Assembly (NCBI GenBank): GCA_963760435.1
Contig: CAVXDE010000020.1
Coordinates: 186,001-250,000, forward strand
DNA from: JAFAXD01 sp963760435
Lineage (GTDB): Bacteria > Pseudomonadota > Alphaproteobacteria > Rhizobiales > Xanthobacteraceae
Length of the DNA: 64,000 bases
Direction of reading: 5' to 3'
The translations under genes and the position numbers were made by a program. The notes under the pieces are model-generated. The model was not told where the DNA came from and searched no databases. It worked only from the letters and a program-made list of their open reading frames with translations. How positions within the stretch are numbered: the stretch's first letter is position 1; each line of letters opens with the position of its first letter. Positions 18,261-26,982 of this stretch are shown here, piece by piece.

Positions 18261-19111
18261 GGTGCGACCTCCTGGGGCGGGCTTGCCACGACGATCAGTT
18301 CGCGCAGACGCTGGGTGAGCGAGACGAAATCCGGCTCATACGTCATCGCGACAGTGCGCGGGCGAGGGAAGGGGACTTCGTTGTCGTCAATGATGCGGCC
18401 CGGCCGCGCCTGCATGACGCAGATGCGGTTGGCGAGATAGGCCGCTTCCTTGAGGTCGTGGGTGACCAGAACGACGGTCGGTTTGCGCGACAGCCAGAGG
18501 TTCTGCATCACGCCCCACAGTTCCTCGCGGGTGAACTGGTCGAGCGCGCCGAACGGCTCGTCGAGCATCAACAACTGCGGCTCGTGGATCAGCGCCCGGC
18601 ACAGCGAGGCCCGCTGCAACATGCCGCCGGAGAGCTGCCACGGATATTTGTCGCTGAAGCCGGTGAGTCCGACTTGCGCCAGCAGCGCCTCGACGCGGTC
18701 GCGATACTCGCGTTTGCGTTTGCGGCGATACTCCTGCCGGAACGGCGGCACGATCTTGAGCGGCAGCATGACGTTGTCGCGCAAATTGAGCCACGGCAGC
18801 ATCGTCGGGTTCTGGAACGCCATGCCGACACGCACCGGCTCGGCGCCGATCTCACGGCCGGCGATGAGGACCGCGCCGCTCGATGCGCTGATCAGTCCGG
18901 TAATCAGCTTGAGGATCGTCGACTTGCCGCATCCTGATGGGCCGACCAGCGCAACGAAGTTGCCTTGCTCGATCTTCAGATTGGTTTTGTCGAGCGCGGT
19001 GACGGTCCGGCTCAGCCGCCCATAGGTGTGCGTGACATCTTGAAGCTGCACGAACGGCTCCAGTGCCGGTTCGTCCATCGATGCCGTTGCGGCGAGCGGC
19101 GCGTGCATCAT
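18257..19111 (-). CDS. ABC transporter ATP-binding protein (SsuB/TauB/ThiZ type)
   Basis: The 284 residues contain Walker A GPSGCGKST, Q-loop FQNPTMLPWLNLRDN, signature LSGGMLQRASL, Walker B LLMLDEPFGALD and switch His in LVTHDLKEAAYLAN. The start is the tandem ATGATG at 19106-19111, which overlaps the stop of the cyclic amidase gene. A longer frame reaching 19366 lies inside that upstream gene and was rejected. It energises the adjacent permease. Confidence 0.94.
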   Translation of the reverse strand: MMHAPLAATASMDEPALEPFVQLQDVTHTYGRLSRTVTALDKTNLKIEQGNFVALVGPSGCGKSTILKLITGLISASSGAVLIAGREIGAEPVRVGMAFQNPTMLPWLNLRDNVMLPLKIVPPFRQEYRRKRKREYRDRVEALLAQVGLTGFSDKYPWQLSGGMLQRASLCRALIHEPQLLMLDEPFGALDQFTREELWGVMQNLWLSRKPTVVLVTHDLKEAAYLANRICVMQARPGRIIDDNEVPFPRPRTVAMTYEPDFVSLTQRLRELIVVASPPQEVAP

Positions 19112-20550
19112 GCGGCCTGCCCCTGTCTGTGTGGGACCGACGTCACCGCCTGCAAGGTCTGGTCCGCATTGCGGACGACCGGCGGCGGCATTTGCTGGAT
19201 GCTGTGCACGGAGCGGCCCCAGCCGCGCGCATCGGATACGAGCGCGCGCTCGCGCATCACGAACTTGCCGCGCACCAGTGTGTGCATCGGCAACCCTTTG
19301 ACCGCACGCCCGTGCCACGGCGTGATCTTCGAGCGAGACTGCAGTTTCGCGTCGTCGATGGTCCACTCGCGCGCTAGATCAACAAGTGTGAGATCGGCAT
19401 CGGCGCCGGGTTGGATCACGCCTTTGCGCGGGTAGAGACCCCAGATTCGCGCCGGGCTCGCAGCGCTGAGCCGCACGTAGTCGCAAATGCTCAGCCGGCC
19501 CGCATTCACGGCCGTGAGCATCAGCGGCATCTGCAATTCGACGCCCGGAAAGCCGCAATCGACCGTCCAGATGTCGTTACGGGTCTTTTCGTCCGGCGCA
19601 TGCGGGGCGTGATCGGTGGCGATGAGGTCGATTGTGCCGTCGGCTACCGCCTGCCAGAGCGGCTCCTGGTTGCGCTTCTCCCGTACCGGCGGATTGACGC
19701 GGATGACGCCGGCGAACTTGGCGTAGTCCTCGCTCGATAACATCAAATAATGCGGGCAGGTCTCGCCGGTGATGTCGACGCCGCGGGCCTTGGCCTCGCG
19801 CAATGGCCGCAGCTCGTCGGCCGATGAGATGTGCAGGATGTGGATGCGTGCACCGGTCCATTCCGCCAGGATCGCCGCGCGGCTGACCGCCTCGATCGCA
19901 ACGACGGCGGGGCGCGAAGCGATATGTGCCAGCGGGTCGGTGCGGCCCGCCGCACGCAGTCGCGTCTCGCGCCGTTCCATGATCGAGTTCGTCTCGGCAT
20001 GCAGCGAGATACGTTTACCGGTTGTCGCGACGACCTCGAAGGCCTCCAGCATCGCGCCGGTGGAGGGCGTCGGGATTTTCCCAAACGTGTTGCCCATGTA
20101 GCATTTGAAGCCGATGACGCCGCCTGCGCAGAGCGCCGGCACGGCCTCGATCGTGTCCTCACCCAGCAAGCCGTAGAGGCCGTAATCGACATGCGCCTTG
20201 CTGGACGCGATGGCATGTTTGGCCGCCAGGATCTCCGGTGTGCCGGTGGGCGGGATCGTGTTCGGCATGTCGAACACAGTGGTGACGCCGCCGAAGGCCG
20301 CGGCCGCGGTGCCGCTCGCCCAATCTTCCTTGTGCGGATAGCCGGGATCGCGGAAATGCACATGCACGTCGATCGCGCCCGGCAGGACGTGCAGTCCCGT
20401 GGCGTCCACGGTTTCGGCCGCGGACGGCATCGCATCCGCGCTACCGACGGCAATGATCTTGCCATCCTTGATGGCAACGCTTGTCGCGAACACCGAGTCC
20501 GGCGTGACGACCAAGCCGTTGTTGATGAGGAGATCAGCGCTGTTGCCCAT
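19108..20550 (-). CDS. dihydroorotase/allantoinase/hydantoinase-type cyclic amidohydrolase
   Basis: The 480-residue frame from MGNSADLLINNGLVV is a urease-superfamily cyclic amidase. HVHFRDPGYPHKEDW gives the HxH pair, GFKCYMGNTFG the Lys that is carboxylated in the family, ISLHAE and IHILHIS further metal His, and IATDHAPHAPDEK the metal Asp. These enzymes open cyclic ureides and imides such as dihydroorotate, allantoin or hydantoin. The setting among importer genes and away from pyrimidine biosynthesis favours catabolism of an imported ring compound. The preferred ATG lies 11 bases beyond the end of the SDR gene; a longer start at 20643 would overlap the SDR. Confidence 0.88.
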   Translation of the reverse strand: MGNSADLLINNGLVVTPDSVFATSVAIKDGKIIAVGSADAMPSAAETVDATGLHVLPGAIDVHVHFRDPGYPHKEDWASGTAAAAFGGVTTVFDMPNTIPPTGTPEILAAKHAIASSKAHVDYGLYGLLGEDTIEAVPALCAGGVIGFKCYMGNTFGKIPTPSTGAMLEAFEVVATTGKRISLHAETNSIMERRETRLRAAGRTDPLAHIASRPAVVAIEAVSRAAILAEWTGARIHILHISSADELRPLREAKARGVDITGETCPHYLMLSSEDYAKFAGVIRVNPPVREKRNQEPLWQAVADGTIDLIATDHAPHAPDEKTRNDIWTVDCGFPGVELQMPLMLTAVNAGRLSICDYVRLSAASPARIWGLYPRKGVIQPGADADLTLVDLAREWTIDDAKLQSRSKITPWHGRAVKGLPMHTLVRGKFVMRERALVSDARGWGRSVHSIQQMPPPVVRNADQTLQAVTSVPHRQGQAA

Positions 20551-20561
20551 TTGCTGCTTCC

Positions 20562-21353
20562 TCACAACATCGCCCAGCCGCCGTCCACCGGCAGGTCGAC
20601 GCCGGTGATCTGGCGCGAGACGTCGCTTGCCAGGAACAGGCACGCATTGGCGACGTCCTCATCGAGCGTGATGCGCTTGAGCGCGTAGTCGGCGGCGTGC
20701 CGCTTGGCCGCTTCCTCGACCGTGATGCCGAGGCGCTTGGCCATATCGGCGCACACCTTGTCGCGAAAGCGCGGGCCATCGACCATGCCCGGCGCGACGC
20801 AGTTCACATTGATGTTGTAGGAACCGACCTCCAGCGCAAAACTCTTGGTGATGCCGCGCAGGCCCCATTTCGATGCGGAGTAGGCGAGGCGGCCGGCGCG
20901 TCCGCGCATGCCGAAGGTGCCGCCAACGTTGACGATCTTGCCGTAGCGCTGATCGATCATGCTGGGCAGGACGCTGCGGATGGTGTGAAAGCAGCCGTTC
21001 ATGTTGAGGGTGACGATGTCGTCAAATTCCTCAGGCGTGGTTTCCACGCCGGTCTTGCCGACCGGACCCGAGCCGCCGGCCACGTTCACCAGGAAATCGA
21101 TGCGGCCGTAGGTGGCGTGTGTCTTGGCGGCGGCCGCATCGCATTGCTTGGCGTCGGTCAGATCGCAGCCGATGACGATGGCTTCGGCGCCGATCTTTCG
21201 TGCCTCCGCGGCGATAGGCTCGATTGCGGCCGTGTCGCGTCCGATCAAGGCGAGGCGTGCGCCTTCGAGCGCGAAAGCGCGCGTGATCGCCGCGCCCATG
21301 CCTTTGGCAGGGCCGGTAATGACGCCGACCTTGTCCGTTAAATTGAGTTGCAT
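20562..21353 (-). CDS. SDR family NAD(P)-dependent oxidoreductase
   Basis: A classical short-chain dehydrogenase of 263 residues. The nucleotide motif is TGPAKGMGAAITRAFA, followed by DFLVNVAGGSG, the catalytic Ser region IVNVGGTFGM, and the YSASKWG Tyr-Lys pair. The C-terminus VDLPVDGGWAML is typical of FabG-like members. It lies between the second binding protein and the cyclic amidase in the same operon, so it probably oxidises or reduces the imported compound. Substrate unknown. Confidence 0.92.
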   Translation of the reverse strand: MQLNLTDKVGVITGPAKGMGAAITRAFALEGARLALIGRDTAAIEPIAAEARKIGAEAIVIGCDLTDAKQCDAAAAKTHATYGRIDFLVNVAGGSGPVGKTGVETTPEEFDDIVTLNMNGCFHTIRSVLPSMIDQRYGKIVNVGGTFGMRGRAGRLAYSASKWGLRGITKSFALEVGSYNINVNCVAPGMVDGPRFRDKVCADMAKRLGITVEEAAKRHAADYALKRITLDEDVANACLFLASDVSRQITGVDLPVDGGWAML

Positions 21354-21393
21354 GACGAAAGTCCCGGACTTGGCATTGAGATCCGCAGATTGT

Positions 21394-22455
21394 TCAGAAC
21401 AACTTGTGCGGCAGGTCGGAGCTCGGCGGCAGGAATGCCGGTGTGAAGATCTCCGCTACGGTTGGGGTGCGCGGCAGGTTCTCGGCCATCACCAGGATGT
21501 CGATCGACTTCTTCAAGCGATCCATATCGACATTGCCGAGCCCGATGGTCGCGATCTCCGGATGGTTCATCTCGTCTTTGAGCGTGGCGTCGAAGCGCTC
21601 GCGCTCGACCGGGATTTGAATGAGCGGCTCGCGCTTGGCGACGGCGGCAACGGCCGCGGCAGGATCCTTCAGCGCGTCTTCGAGGCCCTTGTTGATGGCG
21701 CGGACGAGGCCCTTCACCGCCTCCGGCTTTTCCTTCACGAGCTTTTTCGAAACGATGATGGCGTTGGAATAGAGGTCCATGCCGTAGTCGCCGTAGTTGA
21801 TGTAGCGCAGCTTGGAGTCATCGACGCCCATCAGCTTGGCGGAGAAGCGGATGGTGTTGACGTAGCCGAACACGCCGTCGACCTGGCCCTGCATGAGCAT
21901 TTGCTCGCGCAGGTTCGGCTGCATGTTGGTGATCTTGACCTTGTCGCAATCGATCTTTGCGGTCTTGCAGAAGGCGGGGAACAGCTTGAGCGCGCCGTCA
22001 TTGGCAGCGCCGCCGAGGGTTTTGCCCTCGAAGTCCTTGGGCGACCTGATCGGGCTGTCCGCCTTCACCGCAACGGTGAATGGCGGACGGTTGTACATGA
22101 CATAGACGGCGATTGGCGCGTCATCGGGTTTCTTGGCGGCGAGCTCGATCAGCGCATTCAGGTCACCGAACGCAACATCGTAGGCGCCGTTGGCGACCAG
22201 CGGTACGCCCGCCCCGGAGCCGTTGCCTTGGTCGATGACCATGTCGAGACCTTCGGCTTTGAAGTAGCCGCGGTCATCGGCGAGAAAGAACCAGCCCTGC
22301 GGCCCCTGGTATTTCCAGTTCAAGACCATCTTCAGCTTGGTCTGCGCCTGCGCGGGCGGCGCGGACACCATCGCGCAGCCGACAACGGCGAGGAACACGG
22401 ACAGAAATTGCTTTGCGCGCTGGCGTGGCAGGCTCGAAACGTGACGGTGCGGCAT
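21394..22455 (-). CDS. second ABC substrate-binding protein, NMT1/THI5-like
   Basis: The 353 residues start with a signal peptide (RAKQFLSVFLAVVGCAMVSA ... AQAQ). The mature part, MVLNWKYQGPQGWFFLADDRG and GLDMVIDQGNGSGAGVPL, parallels the binding protein at 16442 along its whole length (both end with a TPTVAxIFxPxFLPP stretch). It is the first gene of the seven-gene operon and is read away from the LysR gene. Two binding proteins for one permease pair suggest two related ligands or a duplication with specialised affinity. Confidence 0.92.
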   Translation of the reverse strand: MPHRHVSSLPRQRAKQFLSVFLAVVGCAMVSAPPAQAQTKLKMVLNWKYQGPQGWFFLADDRGYFKAEGLDMVIDQGNGSGAGVPLVANGAYDVAFGDLNALIELAAKKPDDAPIAVYVMYNRPPFTVAVKADSPIRSPKDFEGKTLGGAANDGALKLFPAFCKTAKIDCDKVKITNMQPNLREQMLMQGQVDGVFGYVNTIRFSAKLMGVDDSKLRYINYGDYGMDLYSNAIIVSKKLVKEKPEAVKGLVRAINKGLEDALKDPAAAVAAVAKREPLIQIPVERERFDATLKDEMNHPEIATIGLGNVDMDRLKKSIDILVMAENLPRTPTVAEIFTPAFLPPSSDLPHKLF

Positions 22456-22490
22456 GTGCTTTTCTCGCGTTTGGCGGGCGGTGATGCCGT

Positions 22491-22510
22491 CCGGCGGGGC
22501 ACCCCGCCGG
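22491..22510. other. perfect palindrome in the leader of the catabolic operon
   Basis: CCGGCGGGG and CCCCGCCGG are separated by two bases and lie 36-55 bases upstream of the first ATG of the minus-strand operon. It could be a leader hairpin or a binding site; it is followed on the plus strand by a C run. Confidence 0.4.
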
Positions 22511-22584
22511 TCCCCCCTTGCAAGGCCCGTGCAAGATGCGTTGCCGGACCGGTAAAATCAGACGGACCGTAATCGCGTCGAGTG

Positions 22585-22603
22585 ATTCAGTCTGCCGCTG
22601 AAT
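22585..22603. promoter_or_regulatory. candidate LysR operator
   Basis: ATTCAG-N7-CTGAAT is a perfect interrupted dyad in the 199-base divergent space, 52 bases upstream of the LysR start and about 130 bases upstream of the operon start. LysR-type regulators typically bind interrupted dyads of this size near their own promoter. The assignment is inferred from position. Confidence 0.5.
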
Positions 22604-22654
22604 TTTTGCTAGAGTGCTGCCAAAATCGCATCACTAGGCGAATAAGAGCGTGAT

Positions 22655-23578
22655 ATGAAGCACTTACGCATTTTCCACTATGTGGACGAGGTCGCGCGCT
22701 GCGGCTCGATTCGCAAGGCGGCGGAGCAGCTCAACGTCACGTCCTCGGCGGTGAACCGTCATGTCCTCGACCTCGAGGAAGAGCTCGGCGCGCCGCTGTT
22801 TGAGCGGCGTCCGCGTGGTGTGCGGCTGACCGCGGCCGGCGAGGTGTTCGTGAATTTCCTGCGCCAGCACAACAGCGACGTCGAACGTATGAAGTCGCAG
22901 ATCGAGGATTTGAAAGGGATGCGGCGCGGCACCGTGCGCATCGCCTGCAGCCAGGCATTGGCGCTCGAATTCCTGCCGCGGGAAGTCGCCGCGTTCCGAG
23001 ACCGCTTCAGCTCGGTGAGCTTCGAGGTGAAGGTGCTCGATCACGAGCAGGCGATGGCGGCGCTTGCCGACTACGACGTCGACTTGTCGTTGGTGTTCCG
23101 CCCGGCCTACCTGGCGAACTTCCAGCCTTTGATGACTTTGGAGCAGCGTCTCGTTGCGATCATGGATGCGCAGCACCCGCTCGCGGATAAAAAGACGCTG
23201 CGGCTGCGCGACTGTACGCGCTATCAGGTGGCGCTGGCGACGCGCGGGTTTGGCGGCCGCCAATTGCTGGACGAGTTCTGCGCGCGCTCGGGCTTGCGCT
23301 TCCGCATCGCGGTCGAATCCAATTCCTTCGAGTTTCTGCGCAGCCTGGTCGGTTATCGCGAGCTGATCACGTTTCAGATCAAGATTGGGGCGCCGGCGGA
23401 CAGCAACCGGCTTGGCATGGTGACGCGTGACATCGATGATCGCGACGCGCCGCGCGCCAATCTGGTGCTTGGGCAACTCCGCGGCCGCAACTTGCCGGTC
23501 CCCGCGGCGGTGTTTGCGCATCAGCTGGCGCGTTCCCTCGAGGCGGCGCGCGAGGCGCCGGCCGACGCGGCAGGCTAA
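22655..23578 (+). CDS. LysR family transcriptional regulator
   Basis: The 307 residues begin with the winged helix-turn-helix (IRKAAEQLNVTSSAVNRHVLDLEE, residues about 18-41, then LGAPLFERRPRGVRLT). An effector-binding domain follows from about residue 90 (GTVRIACSQALALEFLP). It is transcribed divergently from the seven-gene importer/hydrolase operon, the usual arrangement for a LysR activator and its target. The inducer would then be the imported compound or a metabolite (inference). The C-terminal Ala-rich tail (LEAAREAPADAAG) is unremarkable. Confidence 0.93.
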   Translation: MKHLRIFHYVDEVARCGSIRKAAEQLNVTSSAVNRHVLDLEEELGAPLFERRPRGVRLTAAGEVFVNFLRQHNSDVERMKSQIEDLKGMRRGTVRIACSQALALEFLPREVAAFRDRFSSVSFEVKVLDHEQAMAALADYDVDLSLVFRPAYLANFQPLMTLEQRLVAIMDAQHPLADKKTLRLRDCTRYQVALATRGFGGRQLLDEFCARSGLRFRIAVESNSFEFLRSLVGYRELITFQIKIGAPADSNRLGMVTRDIDDRDAPRANLVLGQLRGRNLPVPAAVFAHQLARSLEAAREAPADAAG

Positions 23579-23598
23579 GGTCAATTCGAGCGACGCGT

Positions 23599-24261
23599 TC
23601 AGCCCTTGCTTCTGGACGTCCAACTCGCCAGGGCCGCCTCTCTCGCGGCAAGCGCCTCCTGCCAGGCGGGCAGTGTCGTGAGCCCTTCGTACCAGCGAAT
23701 GATTTCAGGAAAAGTTCTGATCGGAAGCTGCAAGCGCTCAGCCGACGGAACGAGGCCCCCGATCGAGAAATCGGCGATGGTGAGCCGTTCGCCCGTAAGC
23801 CACGTCCTGCCTTGGAGCGAGTTGTTGAGCACAGCCGCGAAACGGGCGAAGTTCTGCTCGCCACGGGCGATGAAGGCGGGGTCCGAGGGGCCAAGGCCGA
23901 GCACGGCTTTCGACGCTTTCTCGAACGAAACCATGCCAACGGACTCGGCATCCCAATGGGCGCTTTCCCACGCGAGCCAACGCAACACATTGGCTTGGCC
24001 TTGTGCATCGGAGGGCCATAGCCCTTGGTCGGGGCGCTTGGCCGCCAAGTAGAACAAGATCGCGTTCGACTCCCACAGCACGAAACCATCGTCCTCGAGC
24101 GTCGGCATTTTCTTGTTGGCGTTGAGCGTGAGATACTGCGGTGTGAGTTGGTCGCCACGTCCGAGATCAATCGCCAGTACCTCACAATCAAGCGCGAGAT
24201 GGCTCTTGAGAGCCATGATGCCCACCACGCGCCCGGATGGCGGAAAGATGTAGAGTTTCAT
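23599..24261 (-). CDS. glutathione S-transferase family protein
   Basis: The 220 residues begin with the thioredoxin-like domain (MKLYIFPPSGRVVGIMALKS) and contain NKKMPTLEDDGFVLWESNAI, with the cis-Pro and the Glu-Ser pair that bind glutathione. The C-terminal helical domain includes LTIADFSIGGLVPSAERL with the conserved Asp. The ATG at 24261 overlaps the stop of the DUF899 gene by 4 bases, so the pair is coupled. A longer frame to 24351 would overlap DUF899 by 90 bases and was rejected. Substrate unknown. Confidence 0.9.
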   Translation of the reverse strand: MKLYIFPPSGRVVGIMALKSHLALDCEVLAIDLGRGDQLTPQYLTLNANKKMPTLEDDGFVLWESNAILFYLAAKRPDQGLWPSDAQGQANVLRWLAWESAHWDAESVGMVSFEKASKAVLGLGPSDPAFIARGEQNFARFAAVLNNSLQGRTWLTGERLTIADFSIGGLVPSAERLQLPIRTFPEIIRWYEGLTTLPAWQEALAAREAALASWTSRSKG

Positions 24262-25046
24262 GCGCAGCAACTTCCCTTGAGCATAGTGTGATGCGGCTGG
24301 GCGCTCGGTTGCATGAGATCGTCGGAATATCCCGCCTCGACGCGCGGCCACTGGACGATCGGACGTCCATCGCGACGGTAGGGATGTTCGCCTTTCGGAA
24401 ATTGTGGCCAGCCGCTCGGGGAGTCCTCCCAGTGCTCTTGCCGCCCGTAGATAGTGAGGTCGAGCAAGCGGTAGCTGTTATCCATCGCTTCGACCCCGCG
24501 CCGCGTCGTCCAGTAAGTCTCGAAGACCTTGGATCCTTGCCGCAGGTAACAAACGATGTGCATCATGCCGACCCGTCGTCCCACCAAGAGCGTGTCGAGT
24601 GCGTCTCCTTGGGCGGAGTACCAGGGCATCTCCCAGCCCATGAACGCGCGATAACGGGCGCTCTCTCCGTACGGGCCTTGGCAGAACGTGGCGTAGGTGA
24701 CGTCGCGGGAATGCAGGAACGATAGCTCGCGGACCTGGGACGTGTAGAATGTGCACCCTTCGCATTGCTCCGGCGCCGCGCGACCCGCGTGCCACATGAA
24801 GTAATAGGCGACGAGCAGCCGTCGTCCTTCAAACACATCCAGCAGGGTCACCGGCCCATGTTCGCCAATGAGCGGCGTGGCACCGTCGACCTCCACCATC
24901 GGCAACCGCCGGCGGGCGGCCGCAATGGCGTCACCTTCCCGCGTGTGAGCCTTCTCGCGAATGCGCAGCGCGTCGAGCTCTGCCTGGAACGTGCTCCGGT
25001 CGACTATTTTGGGCGCTGCAAGCTGATTGCTGGTCGAGTTTGTCAT
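24258..25046 (-). CDS. DUF899 thioredoxin-like family protein
   Basis: The frame from MTNSTSNQLAAPKIVDRSTF has 262 residues and a GGAGAG before the ATG. A lead helix (ALRIREKAHTREGDAIAAAR) is followed by the DUF899 thioredoxin-like core: RLLVAYYFMWHAG, EQCEGCTFYTSQV with two Cys in C-x2-C, and FCQGPYGESARYRAFMGW. DUF899 proteins are thioredoxin-fold with unknown substrate. The C-terminus ends GSCCA. It is coupled to the GST gene, which suggests a shared thiol or detoxification role (inference). Confidence 0.9.
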   Translation of the reverse strand: MTNSTSNQLAAPKIVDRSTFQAELDALRIREKAHTREGDAIAAARRRLPMVEVDGATPLIGEHGPVTLLDVFEGRRLLVAYYFMWHAGRAAPEQCEGCTFYTSQVRELSFLHSRDVTYATFCQGPYGESARYRAFMGWEMPWYSAQGDALDTLLVGRRVGMMHIVCYLRQGSKVFETYWTTRRGVEAMDNSYRLLDLTIYGRQEHWEDSPSGWPQFPKGEHPYRRDGRPIVQWPRVEAGYSDDLMQPSAQPHHTMLKGSCCA

Positions 25047-25144
25047 GGTTCTCTCCATCTGCCTTGGCCCAGAGACTAAGCTCTGATCGCCGAGCCGGAG
25101 AGTGACAAGTGTGACGCGATTCCAGTGGTACCGGGGGCCTGCGG

Positions 25145-26113
25145 CTATTTCGCCGGGGTGTAGAGAATATCAATAAGCCCTTTCTGCACCTCCGCGACCG
25201 ATAGCGGCGCGCTGATGTATTTGTATTCCAACGCCTGGCTGAGCGTGAGGTCGAGGCCACGCACCTCGCTCAGCTGCAACGACTGTTTGGGATAGAACTC
25301 ATCGCGCGTGCGCTGGGCGAGTTCGCGCGGGACCTTGGCCAGCGCCGCATAGGCATCGATGGCAGCGTCGCCCGTATAGGCCCAGTCGATCGCGCGGCTG
25401 AGCGCCCGGATGTAGCGCGCGAAAGCGTCGCGTTTTTCCTTGAGCGCATTGGCGTTGGCGACGTTGACCCGGATAGTCTGGTCGCGGATCGCGACCACGT
25501 CGCTGCCCCGGGCTATGATCTGCAGGCGCCCATCGGCGAGATCTTTGAGCACGAACGGCGGGACTGACCAGCCGACATCGATCTGGCCGGTCATCACCTG
25601 CGTGAGCGTACCAGGCATTCCGCCGGTCGGAACGAGCTTAGGCCCCACGTTCTCCTGCTTGATGAGCTGCAGGATGATGAGATTGGTTGACGATCCGGGC
25701 GAGGAGAACGCGACCGTCTTGCCGTTCGTGTCCTTGATGCTCTTGATGCCGCTCTCTGGCCGCGCATACCAGAATGCATCGGGCGCGCCGGTTGCCTCTG
25801 CCGAAATGATCTTCACCGGCATGCCTTTGGCGAAAGCTGCGATGACGCCGAGCGTGCCGTTGGTCATGGCGATGTCGATCGAGCCCGCGACTAGTGGCGT
25901 GAGGGTCGAGGCGCCGCCTTCCGTGTAGAGGATCTCGATGTCGAGTCCCTCCTGCTTGAAGAAGCCTTGCTGGAGCGCAAACTCGACGAAGGAACTGTTC
26001 CAAAAGCCGCGCTGCGCGACGGCCACCCTGAGAACCTCGGCCGACGCATTGCTGATCCAGAGGGCGGCGATCGCGGCGACGATTGTCGTTCGAAAAGTTA
26101 GGCTCGATCGCAT
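25145..26113 (-). CDS. ABC transporter substrate-binding protein (SsuA/NitT-like), orphan
   Basis: The 322-residue product starts at 26113 after GAGAGG and has a signal peptide (LTFRTTIVAAIAALWISNAS, then AE). The mature part, VAVAQRGFWNSSFVEFALQQ and GLDIEILYTEGGASTLTPLV, followed by SIDIAMTNGT, is typical of aliphatic sulfonate, nitrate or taurine binding proteins. No permease or ATPase lies beside it, so it must work with a transporter elsewhere or with the importer at 17.5-19 kb. A longer frame to 26311 has a hydrophilic prefix and was not used. Confidence 0.88.
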   Translation of the reverse strand: MRSSLTFRTTIVAAIAALWISNASAEVLRVAVAQRGFWNSSFVEFALQQGFFKQEGLDIEILYTEGGASTLTPLVAGSIDIAMTNGTLGVIAAFAKGMPVKIISAEATGAPDAFWYARPESGIKSIKDTNGKTVAFSSPGSSTNLIILQLIKQENVGPKLVPTGGMPGTLTQVMTGQIDVGWSVPPFVLKDLADGRLQIIARGSDVVAIRDQTIRVNVANANALKEKRDAFARYIRALSRAIDWAYTGDAAIDAYAALAKVPRELAQRTRDEFYPKQSLQLSEVRGLDLTLSQALEYKYISAPLSVAEVQKGLIDILYTPAK

Positions 26114-26187
26114 GGCGGGTTTTCCTCTCCAGCAAGACCCATTGGATAGCCTCGTTGAAGTCAGCCTAGCATGCTCCATCGCGAGCA

Positions 26188-26982
26188 TCATGTGTCCGGT
26201 TTTGCCGGCTTGCCCCGTGCGGCCAATGCGTAGATCAGGATCGCGGCGGTCGCCGCCACGTTCAGCGACTGCACCGACCCCGAGCCGGGGATTGTGACCA
26301 GCTCGTCGCAACCGCGCTGTGTGTCGCGGGGTAGACCGTGTTGCTCGTTGCCGAGCACGAGTGCCATCGGCTTGTCGCCCGTGCTGATGGCCGAGATCGG
26401 CTTGCCGTTCTCGGCTGCAGCGCCGATCACGTGATGGCTGTGCCGCAGGCCGCGCAACGCCTTGGCAAAGTGGTGCGCGCGATAGAGCTCGACATGCTCC
26501 ATGCCGCCTTCGGCCACGCGGTAGCTCGCGTCGGACGGACCGGCTTGCTCCGGATGATCCGAGATCACCACGCGTGGGATGCCGAAGAACGCCGCAGTGC
26601 GCACGATCGCGCCCAGATTGTGCGGGTTGCCGATGCCGTCGAGCATAAGGAGCAGTCGTCCGTCGGTCGCCCAGGTTGCGGCGCGTGCGGGATCGAACTC
26701 CGGTACTGGACGGGGCTGGGCGAGGGCGAGGATTCCACCATGCAGCACGGAGCTGGCCAACCGCGCGAGGTCTTCCGCCTCTACCTCCCGGTAGGGTTTG
26801 CGCCGGCGTGCGAGTTCCGCACAGAACGAGCCAACTTGCGGCTTAAGCCGCGCATCAAAGAACAGGCGCTCGATCCGCTCGGGCGCCGCGGCAAACAAGG
26901 CCGCCACCGCGGGTAATCCGGCAACGCGCATGAGCTTGTGGGTCTCGCCAGGAGGCGCTGATCGGGGGCTGCGCGGGCTCAC
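26188..26982 (-). CDS. TrmH/SpoU family RNA 2'-O-methyltransferase
   Basis: The 264-residue protein has the SPOUT knot motifs: LDGIGNPHNLGAIVRTAAFF (motif 1), ALVLGNEQHGLP (motif 2) and IPGSGSVQSLNVAATAA (motif 3). These bind S-adenosylmethionine and an rRNA or tRNA ribose. The N-terminal part (ERIERLFFDARLKPQ) is the RNA-binding substrate domain of RlmB-like enzymes. The GTG start (26980-26982) overlaps the upstream stop (GTGA), giving coupling to the second methyltransferase; the ATG at 26931 is an alternative. The exact nucleotide target is unknown. Confidence 0.9.
   Translation of the reverse strand: MSPRSPRSAPPGETHKLMRVAGLPAVAALFAAAPERIERLFFDARLKPQVGSFCAELARRRKPYREVEAEDLARLASSVLHGGILALAQPRPVPEFDPARAATWATDGRLLLMLDGIGNPHNLGAIVRTAAFFGIPRVVISDHPEQAGPSDASYRVAEGGMEHVELYRAHHFAKALRGLRHSHHVIGAAAENGKPISAISTGDKPMALVLGNEQHGLPRDTQRGCDELVTIPGSGSVQSLNVAATAAILIYALAARGKPAKPDT

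Noticed and set aside
21112..22572. A 486-codon plus-strand frame opposite the SDR and binding protein
   Set aside because: It runs across two confident minus-strand genes and shows no family motif.
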